A DNA stretch of 64,000 nucleotides from DASXBA01 sp036406475. GTDB lineage: Bacteria > Actinomycetota > Thermoleophilia > Solirubrobacterales > Thermoleophilaceae. The DNA is taken from assembly GCA_036406475.1 (NCBI GenBank), contig DASXBA010000075.1:3525-67524 (forward strand), in the 5' to 3' direction. The notes under the pieces were generated by a model. The model searched no databases. It was given only the letters and a program-made list of their open reading frames with translations, and was not told the origin of the DNA. Shown here in pieces: positions 31,321-39,387 of the stretch. The stretch's first letter is position 1; each line of letters begins with the position of its first letter. The position numbers and the translations under genes were made by a program.

Positions 31321-33057
31321 ATGTCCGATGCCTGGCGGGTACCCGTGGGGTGCCCTGGCCGCTTTTCCGATCGGGATAGCGTGGGCGACAAGTCGGCAAC
31401 GGCTGCACCTGGCGGTGACGTGCTCGAGCGCGTGCTCGGCTCGCTTCTCGAGCTGAGCTTCGTGCTGACCGACCGCGACGGCTTCGTAACGCGCTGGACG
31501 GCGCGCGCGGAGCAGCTCCTCGGGCTGGAGGGCGCCGACGCGGCCGGCCGGCCGCTGATGGAGGCCTTCGGGGTCTCGGAGGACAAGACACCCGCCGCCG
31601 GGCGCGTGCAGGTGAAGGCCCACCACCAGGACGGCGAGAAGTTCCGGGCCGAGCTCACCTTCATCCCCGTCCCGATGAGCCACAGCCTGGAGTTCAACGG
31701 CTTCCTCGAGTCGCTCGAGTCGGACCGGCCCGCCGAGTCCGTGCGCCGCCGCGTCAACTCCCAGCACTCCGACGTCCTCGATTGGATCGGCTCGGTGGTC
31801 ACGGACGGTGTGCCGCTGCACAGCGATGAGCTGACGGCGGGCACGATCGTCGCCTTCCGCGCCCTCGACGAGGTGCCGTGGATGGAGACCGGCGGGGACG
31901 CCGCCGCCCCCGCGAAGAAGAGCGAGGCGGGGCTCGCCGACGCCGTCGACAAGGCCGCGGAGGTGCTCGCCCGCTCGGATGAGCTGGAGCGGACCCTGGA
32001 CGAGGCCGGCGAGGCGGTGGAAGAGGCCCGCGCGATGGCCGACGCCGCGCACGAGGAGGCGAGCGAGGCCGCCCGCCGCGTCTCACAGATGGCGGAGGAG
32101 AACGTGACTCTCCGCAGCGAGCTCGACCGCGCCCAGAGCGAGCTCGACAAGCTGCACACGAGGCTCGACAACGGCGCGGCCCCGGCCAGCAGCGACGAGC
32201 TCGCGCAGCTGCGCGCCGAGATCGCTTCGATCCGCGAGGCGCCCCCCGCCGTGACCGCAGCTGACCTCGAGGCGCTGCGCGCCGAGATACACCAGCTGCA
32301 GAGCGGCGACGTGGGCAGCGAGATCGAGGCGCTGCGCGCCGAGATGCGCGAGCTCCGCGGCGCCGGCGAGGGCGGCGAGAACGCCGCCGAGCGCGCCGCC
32401 TCGAGCCTCGAGGCCGTGCGGGTGCTGGCCGACGAGCTCCGGGCGGAAGTCGCCGAGGCGCGCGACGCCGCCGCCCGCGCCCAGGAGTCCGCGAACGAGG
32501 CCGCCGACACCGCCGCAGTCGAGGCAAAGGTGGCGCGCGTGCAGGCCGAGGCCGCTCGCGTGCACTCCGAGGAGGCGGGCAACCACGCCGCCGCCGCCCG
32601 CGAGGTGGCCGAGGCGTGGGCGAGCGCCGCCGAGAAGCACGGCCGCCGGGCGAGCGAGAACGGGCACGCCGATGCCGGGCGCGAGGAGAAGCCGAAGCAG
32701 CCGGAGCGACCGCTGCGGGAGGCCCGGGCGGGCTTCGACGACGCCGAGGCGGCGATGGCGGTGATCGGGCTCGACGGGCGCTTCCAGGAGCTCAACCCCA
32801 GGTTCTCCGAGCTCGTCGGCTACAAGGAGCAGGACTTCCAGACCGCGAGCTGGCCGCCGGTTGCCGACCGGGGCAAGCTGGATCACCATCGCGAGCAGAT
32901 GCGGGCGATGATCGCCGGCGAGATCGAGTCGGCCGAGGTCAACACCGGCTACGTCCACGCGCAGGGGCTGCTCGTCCCCGTGGCCGGGACCATCTCCGTG
33001 GAGCGGGACGCGAACGGCGAGCCACGCCAGTTCCTGCTCTCCTGCGCCGCTCCGTAG
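31321..33057 (+). CDS. PAS - long coiled coil - PAS protein without output domain
   Basis: 578 residues. PAS-like N-terminal domain (about 35-125: LLELSFVLTDRDGFVTRWTARAEQLLGLEG), then ~300 residues of Ala/Glu/Arg heptads (about 200-450) expected to form a long coiled coil, then a second PAS (about 475-578: AMAVIGLDGRFQELNPRFSELVGYKEQDF). No kinase, cyclase or methyl-accepting motif is present, so it may be a scaffold or sensor that works through a partner. GTG 31381 is an alternative start. Confidence 0.8.
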   Translation: MSDAWRVPVGCPGRFSDRDSVGDKSATAAPGGDVLERVLGSLLELSFVLTDRDGFVTRWTARAEQLLGLEGADAAGRPLMEAFGVSEDKTPAAGRVQVKAHHQDGEKFRAELTFIPVPMSHSLEFNGFLESLESDRPAESVRRRVNSQHSDVLDWIGSVVTDGVPLHSDELTAGTIVAFRALDEVPWMETGGDAAAPAKKSEAGLADAVDKAAEVLARSDELERTLDEAGEAVEEARAMADAAHEEASEAARRVSQMAEENVTLRSELDRAQSELDKLHTRLDNGAAPASSDELAQLRAEIASIREAPPAVTAADLEALRAEIHQLQSGDVGSEIEALRAEMRELRGAGEGGENAAERAASSLEAVRVLADELRAEVAEARDAAARAQESANEAADTAAVEAKVARVQAEAARVHSEEAGNHAAAAREVAEAWASAAEKHGRRASENGHADAGREEKPKQPERPLREARAGFDDAEAAMAVIGLDGRFQELNPRFSELVGYKEQDFQTASWPPVADRGKLDHHREQMRAMIAGEIESAEVNTGYVHAQGLLVPVAGTISVERDANGEPRQFLLSCAAP

Positions 33058-33068
33058 TCTCGACCACT

Positions 33069-33161
33069 GGAGCGGCAGGGGTCTGGTGGCCCACGCGGCC
33101 TTCAAAGCCGTCGGGGCGGAGCAGCCCTCCGCTTGGAAGGTTCGATTCCTTCGCCGCTCCG
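33069..33161 (+). tRNA. selC: tRNA-Sec (UCA), selC
   Basis: Eight-bp acceptor stem GGAGCGGC (33069-33076) with GCCGCTCC (33153-33160), discriminator G 33161. The anticodon arm GCGGC-CTTCAAA-GCCGT carries TCA (33102-33104). The long D arm GGG..CCC, the long variable arm (GGGGCGGAGCAGCCCTCCGC region) and the T arm GAAGG-TTCGATT-CCTTC complete the bacterial selenocysteine-tRNA pattern. CCA is not encoded. It reads UGA as selenocysteine. No selA, selB or selD and no evident selenoprotein gene lies in the window. Confidence 0.93.
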
Positions 33162-33186
33162 CTGGGGCGGGAGTAGGCTGCCCGAC

Positions 33187-34353
33187 GTGTTTCCCGACGC
33201 CATGATCCGGCCCTGGCTCGACAAGCTGCTCGAGGGCCTGCCCGGCCTGGAGCCGTTCGACGTCCACACGCACATCGGCGACAACGACCCCGACGGCTAC
33301 CGCTGCACGCGCGAGCAGCTGGTCGCGGTCCTGGAGGCCGCCAACGCCCGCGGCGTCGTCTTCCCGATGCACGAGCCGGAGGGCTACCCGGCGGCCAACG
33401 ACAGGATCATGGCCGAGGCAGAGGCCTCCGACGGCCGCCTCACGCCGTTCGCTCGGCTCGACCCGAACGACGCCCCGGTGAAGGAGGCGGAGCGCGCGCT
33501 CGACGCCGGCGCGGCGGGCCTCAAGCTTCACCCGCGGGCCGAGCAGTTCACGCTCGACCATCCGGCGCTCGTGGACGTCTTCGCCCTCGCCGACGAGCGG
33601 CGGATACCGATCATCTGCCACGCCGGCCGGGGCATACCGGCGCTCGGCCGCCACGCCGTCGCGCTCTGCGACCGCTTTCCCGGAGCGCGGCTGATCCTCG
33701 CCCACGCGGGCATCTGCGACCTCGCATGGATCTGGCGGGAGGCCCCCGAGCACCCCAACCTGCTCTTCGACACCGCGTGGTGGTCGGCCTCGGACCTGCT
33801 CGCCCTGTTCGCGCTGGTGCCGCCCGGCCAGATCCTGTTCGGCAGCGACGCCCCCTACGGCACGCCCATGCTGTCGCTCATGATGACCCTGCGCTACGCG
33901 CGCCAGGCCGGCCTGAGCGAGGGGCAGCTGCGCTCGTTCGCCGGCGGGCAGCTCGAGCGGCTGCTCGCCCGGGATGACCCGGAGGACCTGGGCCCCGCCC
34001 CGGGCGGCTCGCCCCTCGTCGAGGATCCGATCCTCGACCGCGTCTACGGCTACCTGACGGCCGCGACCGGCCAGATGATGGCCGGCATCCAGCCCGAGGA
34101 GATACTGGCGCTGGCCGCCCTCGCCTGCGAGGTCGGCGACGACGCGCCTCAGGCCGCGGTCTGCAGCTCGGTCCTCGCCCTGCTGGAGGAGCGGAAGCAG
34201 TACGCGGCAGCGGGGCACGACGACGGCCGCCCCTCCCGCTTCGCCCCCGGCATCCATCTGATCGTGGTGGCGGCCGGCGTTACGCGGACGCCGGACGTGC
34301 CGCTGCCGCCGGACCCGGTCCCGGTGGACGTGGCCGAGCGCTCCCACGGCTGA
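33187..34353 (+). CDS. Amidohydrolase-family (TIM-barrel) protein
   Basis: 388 residues. Metal-site motif FDVHTHIGDND near the N-terminus, LKLHPRAEQF, PIICHAGRG, LILAHAGICD and ILFGSDAPYGTP: the amidohydrolase_2 pattern, suggesting hydrolysis or decarboxylation of a small metabolite. A C-terminal ~100-residue helical extension is unassigned. GTG 33187 (or ATG 33202) is chosen because the earlier ATG at 33133 lies inside the tRNA gene. Confidence 0.85.
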   Translation: MFPDAMIRPWLDKLLEGLPGLEPFDVHTHIGDNDPDGYRCTREQLVAVLEAANARGVVFPMHEPEGYPAANDRIMAEAEASDGRLTPFARLDPNDAPVKEAERALDAGAAGLKLHPRAEQFTLDHPALVDVFALADERRIPIICHAGRGIPALGRHAVALCDRFPGARLILAHAGICDLAWIWREAPEHPNLLFDTAWWSASDLLALFALVPPGQILFGSDAPYGTPMLSLMMTLRYARQAGLSEGQLRSFAGGQLERLLARDDPEDLGPAPGGSPLVEDPILDRVYGYLTAATGQMMAGIQPEEILALAALACEVGDDAPQAAVCSSVLALLEERKQYAAAGHDDGRPSRFAPGIHLIVVAAGVTRTPDVPLPPDPVPVDVAERSHG

Positions 34354-34468
34354 CGTTCCCGGTTTCGTCCGGGCTCGCCCCTGGTAGCTCCCAGATAAGG
34401 GCCTCCCGGAGCCTCTTGGCGGACCGCCTGGGGACGCCGACTGGAGACGGCGGGCCCCTTCCCTTCCT

Positions 34469-34819
34469 CTACTCCTCCTCCTCCGGCTCGAGCACGAAGA
34501 TCTCGAAGCCCCGCGCCGGATGGAAGGTCACCTGGCTGTGGTAGGTCAGAACGCTACGGCCCATGACCTTCGTCACGGCGTCCGTGAAGCGGTTGGCCAC
34601 GGCCTCCTGGAAGGTGAGGCGGACCTCGCGGACGAGATGTTCCTTGCCGTTCGTGACAAGGGTCTCTTCCACCGTGGTCAGCAGGTCGTCGAGGACCGTG
34701 ACCAGGTAGTCGTCGAACAGGTAGCTCTTGGCCTTGGTCGGGCCGCGGCCGTAGCACTCCACGAAGATGCCGACGATCGCGTTAGAGACCTCGGCGAGAA
34801 GCTCTCCTTCCTTGCTCAC
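34469..34819 (-). CDS. DUF2294 family protein
   Basis: 116 residues: ISNAIVGIFVECYGRGPTKAK-like start, YLFDDYLVTVLDDLLTTVEETLV, VREVRLTFQEAVANRF and HPARGFEIFVLEP make the DUF2294 pattern. Function unknown; members are frequent near sigma factors and STAS proteins. The gene lies 30 nt downstream of the RpoD-like gene and is probably on the same transcript. The gap 34354-34468 after the amidohydrolase shows no gene or clear terminator. Confidence 0.82.
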   Translation of the reverse strand: MSKEGELLAEVSNAIVGIFVECYGRGPTKAKSYLFDDYLVTVLDDLLTTVEETLVTNGKEHLVREVRLTFQEAVANRFTDAVTKVMGRSVLTYHSQVTFHPARGFEIFVLEPEEEE

Positions 34820-34849
34820 GACGCGAATATACGCGGCCTGCGCCGCTTG

Positions 34850-35911
34850 TCAGGCCGCCTCTTTCAGGGCGTCGATCTCGCGGCGGGTTGCGAGGCGCTC
34901 GAGCGCCTTCGATTCGAGCTGCCGCACGCGCTCGGCGGAGAGGCCGAGCCGGCGGCCGGTCTCGCGCAGCGGCTTGGGGTCGGGGCTGCCGTTGAGGCCG
35001 TAACGGAGCTTGATCACGTGGCGCTCGGGCTCCGGCAGCTCGTCGACGGTGCGGCGGAGCGTCTCCTCGCGCAGGCTCAGCTCGACCTCCTCCTCGGGGG
35101 AGATCTGCTCGCTCTCGAGCACGTCGCCGAGCGCCGTCTCGCCGTCCTCGCCGATCGGGCGATCGAGGCTCGTGACCGTGCGGGCCGCCCTGCGCACCTC
35201 GTCGACCTGCGCCGCCGGCAGCTCGGCCTCCGTGGCGATCTCCTCGTCGGTCGGCTCGCGGCCGAGCCTGGTCTGAAGCTCGCGCTCCGCGCGGACGATC
35301 TTGCGCTCGCGCTGGCCGATGTGAACGGGGATCCGGATCGTGCGCGAGCGGTTGGCCATCCCGCGCTGGATCGCCTGCCGGATCCAGAAGGTCGCGTAGG
35401 TCGAGAACTTGTAGCCCTTCCGCCAATCGAACTTCTCAGCGGCGCGGATCAGGCCGAAGATGCCCTCCTGGATCAGGTCGAGCAGGCTCAGCTCCTGGCC
35501 CTGGTACTTCTTGGCGATCGAGACCACCAGGCGCAGGTTGGAGTTGATCATGCGCTCCTTGGCCTCGAGGTCGCCCTGCTCGATCCGCTTGGCCAGCTCG
35601 ACCTCCTCCTCGGCGTTGAGAAGCGGGTAGCGGCGGATCTCGTTGAGGAAGAGCTGGAGGGCGTCGGTGGTCGCCCCGATCAGCTCGTCGTTCCTGTAAT
35701 GGGTGGGCTCGACCCCGACCCGGCCGCAGTCGTCGCTCAGGTCGAGGCCGCGCTTCTCGATCTGGTCGTGGAGCTCGGCCGCCTCGTCGTCGGCCAGCTC
35801 CAAATTGCGCGTGAGCTCCTCGAGCTCGGACAGGTTCACACAGCCTTGGTCCTCGCCTCTCGAGAGGAGCGCGGTTATCTCCGGCCTCGCCAAGAGCTCC
35901 ACCAACGGCAA
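34850..35911 (-). CDS. RpoD/SigA-type sigma-70 factor
   Basis: 353 residues from TTG 35911. Region 1.1-like acidic N-terminus, region 1.2 ALQLFLNEIRRYPLL, region 2 (AKERMINSNLRLVVSIAKKYQG, DLIQEGIFGLIRAAEKFDWRKGYKFSTYATFWIRQAI), region 3, region 4.2 GRRLGLSAERVRQLESKAL. Full-length group 1/2 sigma factor; whether it is the main housekeeping factor cannot be told. It starts 5 nt after the stop of the SigB/F-type gene, so the two are almost certainly co-translated. Confidence 0.92.
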   Translation of the reverse strand: MPLVELLARPEITALLSRGEDQGCVNLSELEELTRNLELADDEAAELHDQIEKRGLDLSDDCGRVGVEPTHYRNDELIGATTDALQLFLNEIRRYPLLNAEEEVELAKRIEQGDLEAKERMINSNLRLVVSIAKKYQGQELSLLDLIQEGIFGLIRAAEKFDWRKGYKFSTYATFWIRQAIQRGMANRSRTIRIPVHIGQRERKIVRAERELQTRLGREPTDEEIATEAELPAAQVDEVRRAARTVTSLDRPIGEDGETALGDVLESEQISPEEEVELSLREETLRRTVDELPEPERHVIKLRYGLNGSPDPKPLRETGRRLGLSAERVRQLESKALERLATRREIDALKEAA

Positions 35912-35916
35912 TTGAA

Positions 35917-36729
35917 CTAAGCGGCGGCCGCCAGCGACTCGCCGGCCGCCGCGAGGCGGTCGAGCGAGCGCCTGAGAAGGCGGGACACGTGCATCTGGGA
36001 GACCCCCACGCGCTCGGCGATCTCGGCCTGGGTCAGATCGTGCTCGAAGCGCAGCCTGAGGATCATCCGCTCCCGGTCCGGCAGCGCCTCGAGGGTGCCG
36101 CGCAGCGTCTCGCCGATCTCGACCAGCTCGTAGCCGTGCTCCTCGGACGAGAGCGAGTCGCCCCAGCTCCAGCCGTCGTCGTCATCATCGCCCGGGCGCG
36201 GAGCATCGAGCGACGTGGACTCGTAGGCCGTCGCCGCCTCCATCGCCTCGAGCACCTCTTCGACGGACACGCCGACGGCGTCGGCCACGTCGCGCGGACG
36301 CGGCGCGCGGCCGAGCTTGGCGGGCAGGGCGCCCATCGCCTCGCTCACCTTGAGCACCAGCTCCTGGGTCGCGCGGGGCACGTGCACCGACCAGCCCTTG
36401 TCGCGGAAGTGACGCTTGAGCTCACCGAGCATGGTCGGGACGGCGTACTTCACGAAGCCGCGGCTGCGCTCGGGCTCATAGCGGTCCACCGCCTTGAGCA
36501 GGCCGACGCACGCCACCTGGACGAGATCCTCGTAGGGCTCGCCTGCGTGCTTGTAGCGCGAGGCCAGTTGTCGCGCCAGTGGCAGGAAGCGCTCGATCAA
36601 CTCCTCGCGCGCCGCAATGTCGCCGTCACGGTGATACCGCCCAAGCAGGCGCTCGTCCTCTGCGCGCCTACGCTCGGTCGATCCCGTGGCGACCATGCTG
36701 TCCCGTTCTGGGCTAGCGGTCACCGTCAT
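35917..36729 (-). CDS. SigB/SigF-type stress sigma factor
   Basis: 270 residues. Regions 2 (ERFLPLARQLASRYKHAGEPYEDLVQVACVGLLKAVDRYEP, RGFVKYAVPTMLGELKRHFRDKGWSVHVPR), 3 (EAMGALPAKLGRAPRPRDVADAVGV) and 4 (RMILRLRFEHDLTQAEIAERVGVSQMHVSRLL) match the SigB/F/G group controlled by anti-sigma and STAS partners. AGGAGG lies 11 nt before ATG 36729. A STAS gene is just upstream; an anti-sigma kinase is not in the immediate cluster. The 183-nt gap 36730-36912 must hold its promoter if not co-transcribed, but I see no convincing one. Confidence 0.92.
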   Translation of the reverse strand: MTVTASPERDSMVATGSTERRRAEDERLLGRYHRDGDIAAREELIERFLPLARQLASRYKHAGEPYEDLVQVACVGLLKAVDRYEPERSRGFVKYAVPTMLGELKRHFRDKGWSVHVPRATQELVLKVSEAMGALPAKLGRAPRPRDVADAVGVSVEEVLEAMEAATAYESTSLDAPRPGDDDDDGWSWGDSLSSEEHGYELVEIGETLRGTLEALPDRERMILRLRFEHDLTQAEIAERVGVSQMHVSRLLRRSLDRLAAAGESLAAAA

Positions 36730-36912
36730 GTCTGTTCTTGCCTCCTCGCAGATCGCTTACCTGCGGGAGATCCGTATCTCCGACTGCTTCTGCAATCGAA
36801 GCTCGTCCCTCGACCTCTTTGGTGACGAGTCACGGGGGCCGCTCAAGGCTTCCCTCGACATCCCGTCTAGTTAAGTCTCACCTCTTTGCGGTGGATCCAA
36901 ACGCGGGTGGCC

Positions 36913-37251
36913 TTACGCCGACTCGACGGCGGACACGTCGTCCACCATCTCCAGCCTGTCCTCCAAACGGGTGATGCTGAATACCCGTTGAACCGGATCG
37001 GGCCCGCGCACAACGACGAACCTGCGCCCCGCGTCGCGGGCACGCTCCGCCGCGGTTATGACGCAGCGAAGCCCGGTCGAGTCCAGGAAGCTGAGCTTGG
37101 AGAGGTCGAGCACGACGACGGGCGGCCCGGCCGCGTCGACTCGATCGAGCTCCTCCTGGACCTTGGAGACGGTGGACAGGTCGAGCTCACCCCGGAGGGC
37201 GACGTGCACGAGTCCGTCCCGCTCCTCGCTTTCCACCTCGAGGATGGTCAC
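36913..37251 (-). CDS. STAS-domain anti-anti-sigma factor
   Basis: About 112 residues: VHVALRGELDLSTVSKVQEELDRV, VVVLDLSKLSFLDSTGLRCVITA. The DSTGL motif holds the Ser that the anti-sigma kinase phosphorylates; unphosphorylated protein frees the sigma factor. Located directly upstream of the SigB/F-type gene. Start is uncertain: GTG 37251, or TTG 37269, whose codon overlaps the TGA of the permease gene (TTGA). Confidence 0.88.
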   Translation of the reverse strand: MTILEVESEERDGLVHVALRGELDLSTVSKVQEELDRVDAAGPPVVVLDLSKLSFLDSTGLRCVITAAERARDAGRRFVVVRGPDPVQRVFSITRLEDRLEMVDDVSAVESA

Positions 37252-37265
37252 CGCAACGCAAGCTA

Positions 37266-37649
37266 TCAACCCTCGGCCGGACGACGCGCCCGCTGGGCGA
37301 GCTGCCAGGCGAAGTAGAGCTGGACGGCGGCGAACGACAGCTCGAGGGCGCGCTCGGGCAGCGCGTTGGCCAGGCCGGTGCCGAGCGCGACCCCGACCGG
37401 CGACAGGAGTCCGACGACGACCCCGTCCCGGACCCGGACGTTGCCGTAGCCGCGCTGGCGCCAGGCGCCCACGAATGCCACCACGACGATCGCGAGCAGG
37501 GAGGTGCTCTCCGCGCGCAGCTGGCTCTCGTCGAGGAACAGGACGAGGCCGGGCACGAACAGAACGCCGCCGCCCACGCCGACCATCCCGCTCACGATCC
37601 CCGCGGCGAAGCCGATCACCAGCGCGCCGAGGAGGTCGCCGGCCTCCAT
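37266..37649 (-). CDS. Half-size TauE/SafE-type permease subunit B
   Basis: 127 residues with about four membrane helices: LLGALVIGFAAGIVSGMVGVGGGVLFVPGLVLFL, where the GxGGG..FVP motif marks one DUF81 repeat, then LLAIVVVAFVGAWRQRGYGNVRV. Whole TauE/SafE permeases (sulfite, sulfoacetate and related anions) have two such repeats in ~250 residues. ATG 37649 overlaps the stop of the other half by 1 nt (TGATG), so two half-proteins are made together. The longer frame to 38111 is out-of-frame nonsense for the first half. Confidence 0.85.
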   Translation of the reverse strand: MEAGDLLGALVIGFAAGIVSGMVGVGGGVLFVPGLVLFLDESQLRAESTSLLAIVVVAFVGAWRQRGYGNVRVRDGVVVGLLSPVGVALGTGLANALPERALELSFAAVQLYFAWQLAQRARRPAEG

Positions 37650-38005
37650 CAGACGATCAGGACGATCGCCGAGACGAGAAGCAGCAGCGAGAAGCAGCCC
37701 GCCACCACCCGCGGAGACACCCGCTGCTGGAGGGCGGTGCCGGCCACGACGCCGCCGACCGCCGGCACCCCGATCAGGATCGCCTTGCCGACGTCGACGT
37801 TCCCGTAGAGGCCCTGGGCCGCGGCCGCCATCGCGGCGATGACGACGATCGCGGCGAGTGACGTCCCCGTGGCCTCGCGCTCCTCGTAGCCGAGCCAGAG
37901 GATGAGCAGCGGCACGATGATCGTGCCGCCGCCGACGCCGAACAACCCGCTGAACGCGCCCGCGCCGGTTGCGATGACCGCGAGGCGCAGGAGTCGGGGC
38001 GACAT
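37649..38005 (-). CDS. Half-size TauE/SafE-type permease subunit A
   Basis: 118 residues, about four membrane helices, first-repeat motif GAFSGLFGVGGGTIIVPLLILWLGY followed by TSLAAIVVIAAMAAAAQG and a hydrophobic C-terminus (LLLLVSAIVLIV). Probably pairs with the next gene product to make one transporter. Only 20 nt separate its ATG from the divergent otsB start; TAGTAT on its strand lies 8 nt upstream, consistent with a leaderless mRNA. Confidence 0.85.
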   Translation of the reverse strand: MSPRLLRLAVIATGAGAFSGLFGVGGGTIIVPLLILWLGYEEREATGTSLAAIVVIAAMAAAAQGLYGNVDVGKAILIGVPAVGGVVAGTALQQRVSPRVVAGCFSLLLLVSAIVLIV

Positions 38006-38025
38006 CGGCGGGCATACTACGAACC
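38006..38025. promoter_or_regulatory. 20-bp divergent promoter region (permease / otsB)
   Basis: Forward CATACT (38013-38018) is 7 nt before the otsB GTG; reverse TAGTAT (38014-38019) is 8 nt before the permease ATG. Overlapping -10 elements, both mRNAs predicted leaderless. Confidence 0.5.
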
Positions 38026-38838
38026 GTGTCCGCTCCGACGGCAGACGCGCTCGCGGAGAGCCTTCGGCCGCTCACCGAGGACCCTGCCCGGGCCGGCGTC
38101 TTCTGCGACATCGACGGGACGCTCGCCCCGATCGTCCACCGCGCGGAGGAGGCCCATGTCCAGAAGGACGTCTCGCGGCTGCTCGCCGGGTTGGCGCGGC
38201 GCTATGGCTGCGTGGCCTGCATCTCCGGACGCTCCGCCGCCGAGGCGCGGCGGCTCGTGGGCGTGGGCGGGATCGGCTACGTCGGCTCGCACGGCGCCGA
38301 GCTGCTCGAGCCGGGCCAGTCGAAGCCGCGCCTGATCCCCGACTTCAAGAGCTGGGAGGGGCGGGTACGCGAGTTCGCCGGGGAGAACGACACGCGCGAG
38401 CTGCGGATGCTGCGCGTGCGTATCGAGGACAAGGGCCCGATCGCCGCCTTTCACTGGCGCGGCGCCCCCGACGAGGAGGCTGCCCGGACGCGGCTCGACC
38501 GCCTCGCCCAGGAGGCCGAGACCGCCGGCTTCGCGATCCACTGGGGGCGCAAGGTCCTCGAGGTGCGGCCGCCGGTGCCGCTCGGAAAGGACCGGGCCGT
38601 GCGCGAGCTCATCGAGTCCAGGCGCCCGACCACGGCCCTGTACGGCGGCGACGACGCCACCGATCTCGACGCCTTCGACGCGCTCGAGGCGCTCGTCTCG
38701 GAGGGCAGGCTCACGGCCGCCGTGAAGGTCGGCGTCGAGTCGGACGAGGGCCCGGCGGCGATCGTCGAGCGCGCCGACCTGGTCGTGGACGGGGTCGACG
38801 GCTTCGTCATGGTGCTCGAGAGCCTCGCGACGGCATGA
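38026..38838 (+). CDS. otsB: Trehalose-6-phosphate phosphatase
   Basis: 270 residues from GTG 38026. HAD phosphatase: motif I GVFCDIDGTLAPI, RYGCVACISGRSAAEARRLV, GSHGAELL, IHWGRKVLEVRPPVP, and motif IV YGGDDATDLDAFDAL. Removes phosphate from trehalose-6-phosphate, the last step of the OtsAB pathway to a stress protectant; otsA is not in the window. It overlaps the following gene by 4 nt (ATGA). Confidence 0.92.
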   Translation: MSAPTADALAESLRPLTEDPARAGVFCDIDGTLAPIVHRAEEAHVQKDVSRLLAGLARRYGCVACISGRSAAEARRLVGVGGIGYVGSHGAELLEPGQSKPRLIPDFKSWEGRVREFAGENDTRELRMLRVRIEDKGPIAAFHWRGAPDEEAARTRLDRLAQEAETAGFAIHWGRKVLEVRPPVPLGKDRAVRELIESRRPTTALYGGDDATDLDAFDALEALVSEGRLTAAVKVGVESDEGPAAIVERADLVVDGVDGFVMVLESLATA

Positions 38839-39374
38839 AGTTCCGCGACTTCCTGCGCGTGTCGGTCCTCCTCTTCGGCGGGGCGGCCACGGCGCTGGCC
38901 GCCGTGTCGATCGCCGGCGCCACGCGCAACGACGACCGCACCCTGCTGATCGTGGCCTTCGCCTGGTGGCTTGCCGCGGCCGTGATCGGTCTCTGGCTCG
39001 GCCGGCGGCTCGAGCCGACGCCGGGCATCGCAGGGCTGCTCGCCTCGGCGCGCAAGGCCACGAGCCTGCCCGAGCTCGAGCCGGGCACGCTCCTCTTCAA
39101 CCGGCTCTGGCCGCTCGCGGTGCTGTCGGTGGCCGCCGGCGCGATCGGCTTCTTCTTCCCGCAGGTGCCGGCCGTCGCCACCGGGTACGCGCTCCTGATG
39201 GCGCTCACCTGGCGGCGCCAGTCGTCGGCGGTCGCCGCGATCGAGGGTCGCGACGGCGTCGAGTTCTGGTTCGAGCGCAGCTCGCCCTTCGGTCCGCCCA
39301 AGCTCCTGCGCCTGCCCGGCCTGCGAAAGATCGAGCCGGTGCCCGACGAGCGGCGCGAGGCGGCGCGGCTCTAA
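38835..39374 (+). CDS. Hypothetical membrane protein
   Basis: 179 residues, two pairs of membrane helices (VSVLLFGGAATALAAVSIAGA, LLIVAFAWWLAAAVIGLWLG; LWPLAVLSVAAGAIGFFF, VATGYALLMALTW), then a soluble end (RDGVEFWFERSSPFGPPKLLRLPGL). Family not recognised. Coupled to otsB through the ATGA overlap, so a link to trehalose or envelope stress is possible. It lies in the same frame as a long antisense-like open frame from 37902, whose upstream part is not coding. Confidence 0.72.
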   Translation: MKFRDFLRVSVLLFGGAATALAAVSIAGATRNDDRTLLIVAFAWWLAAAVIGLWLGRRLEPTPGIAGLLASARKATSLPELEPGTLLFNRLWPLAVLSVAAGAIGFFFPQVPAVATGYALLMALTWRRQSSAVAAIEGRDGVEFWFERSSPFGPPKLLRLPGLRKIEPVPDERREAARL

Positions 39375-39387
39375 CCCTGCCGCGGCT

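Noticed and set aside
33133..33186. Earlier ATG for the amidohydrolase
   Set aside because: It lies inside the 3' half of tRNA-Sec; homology begins around 33187.
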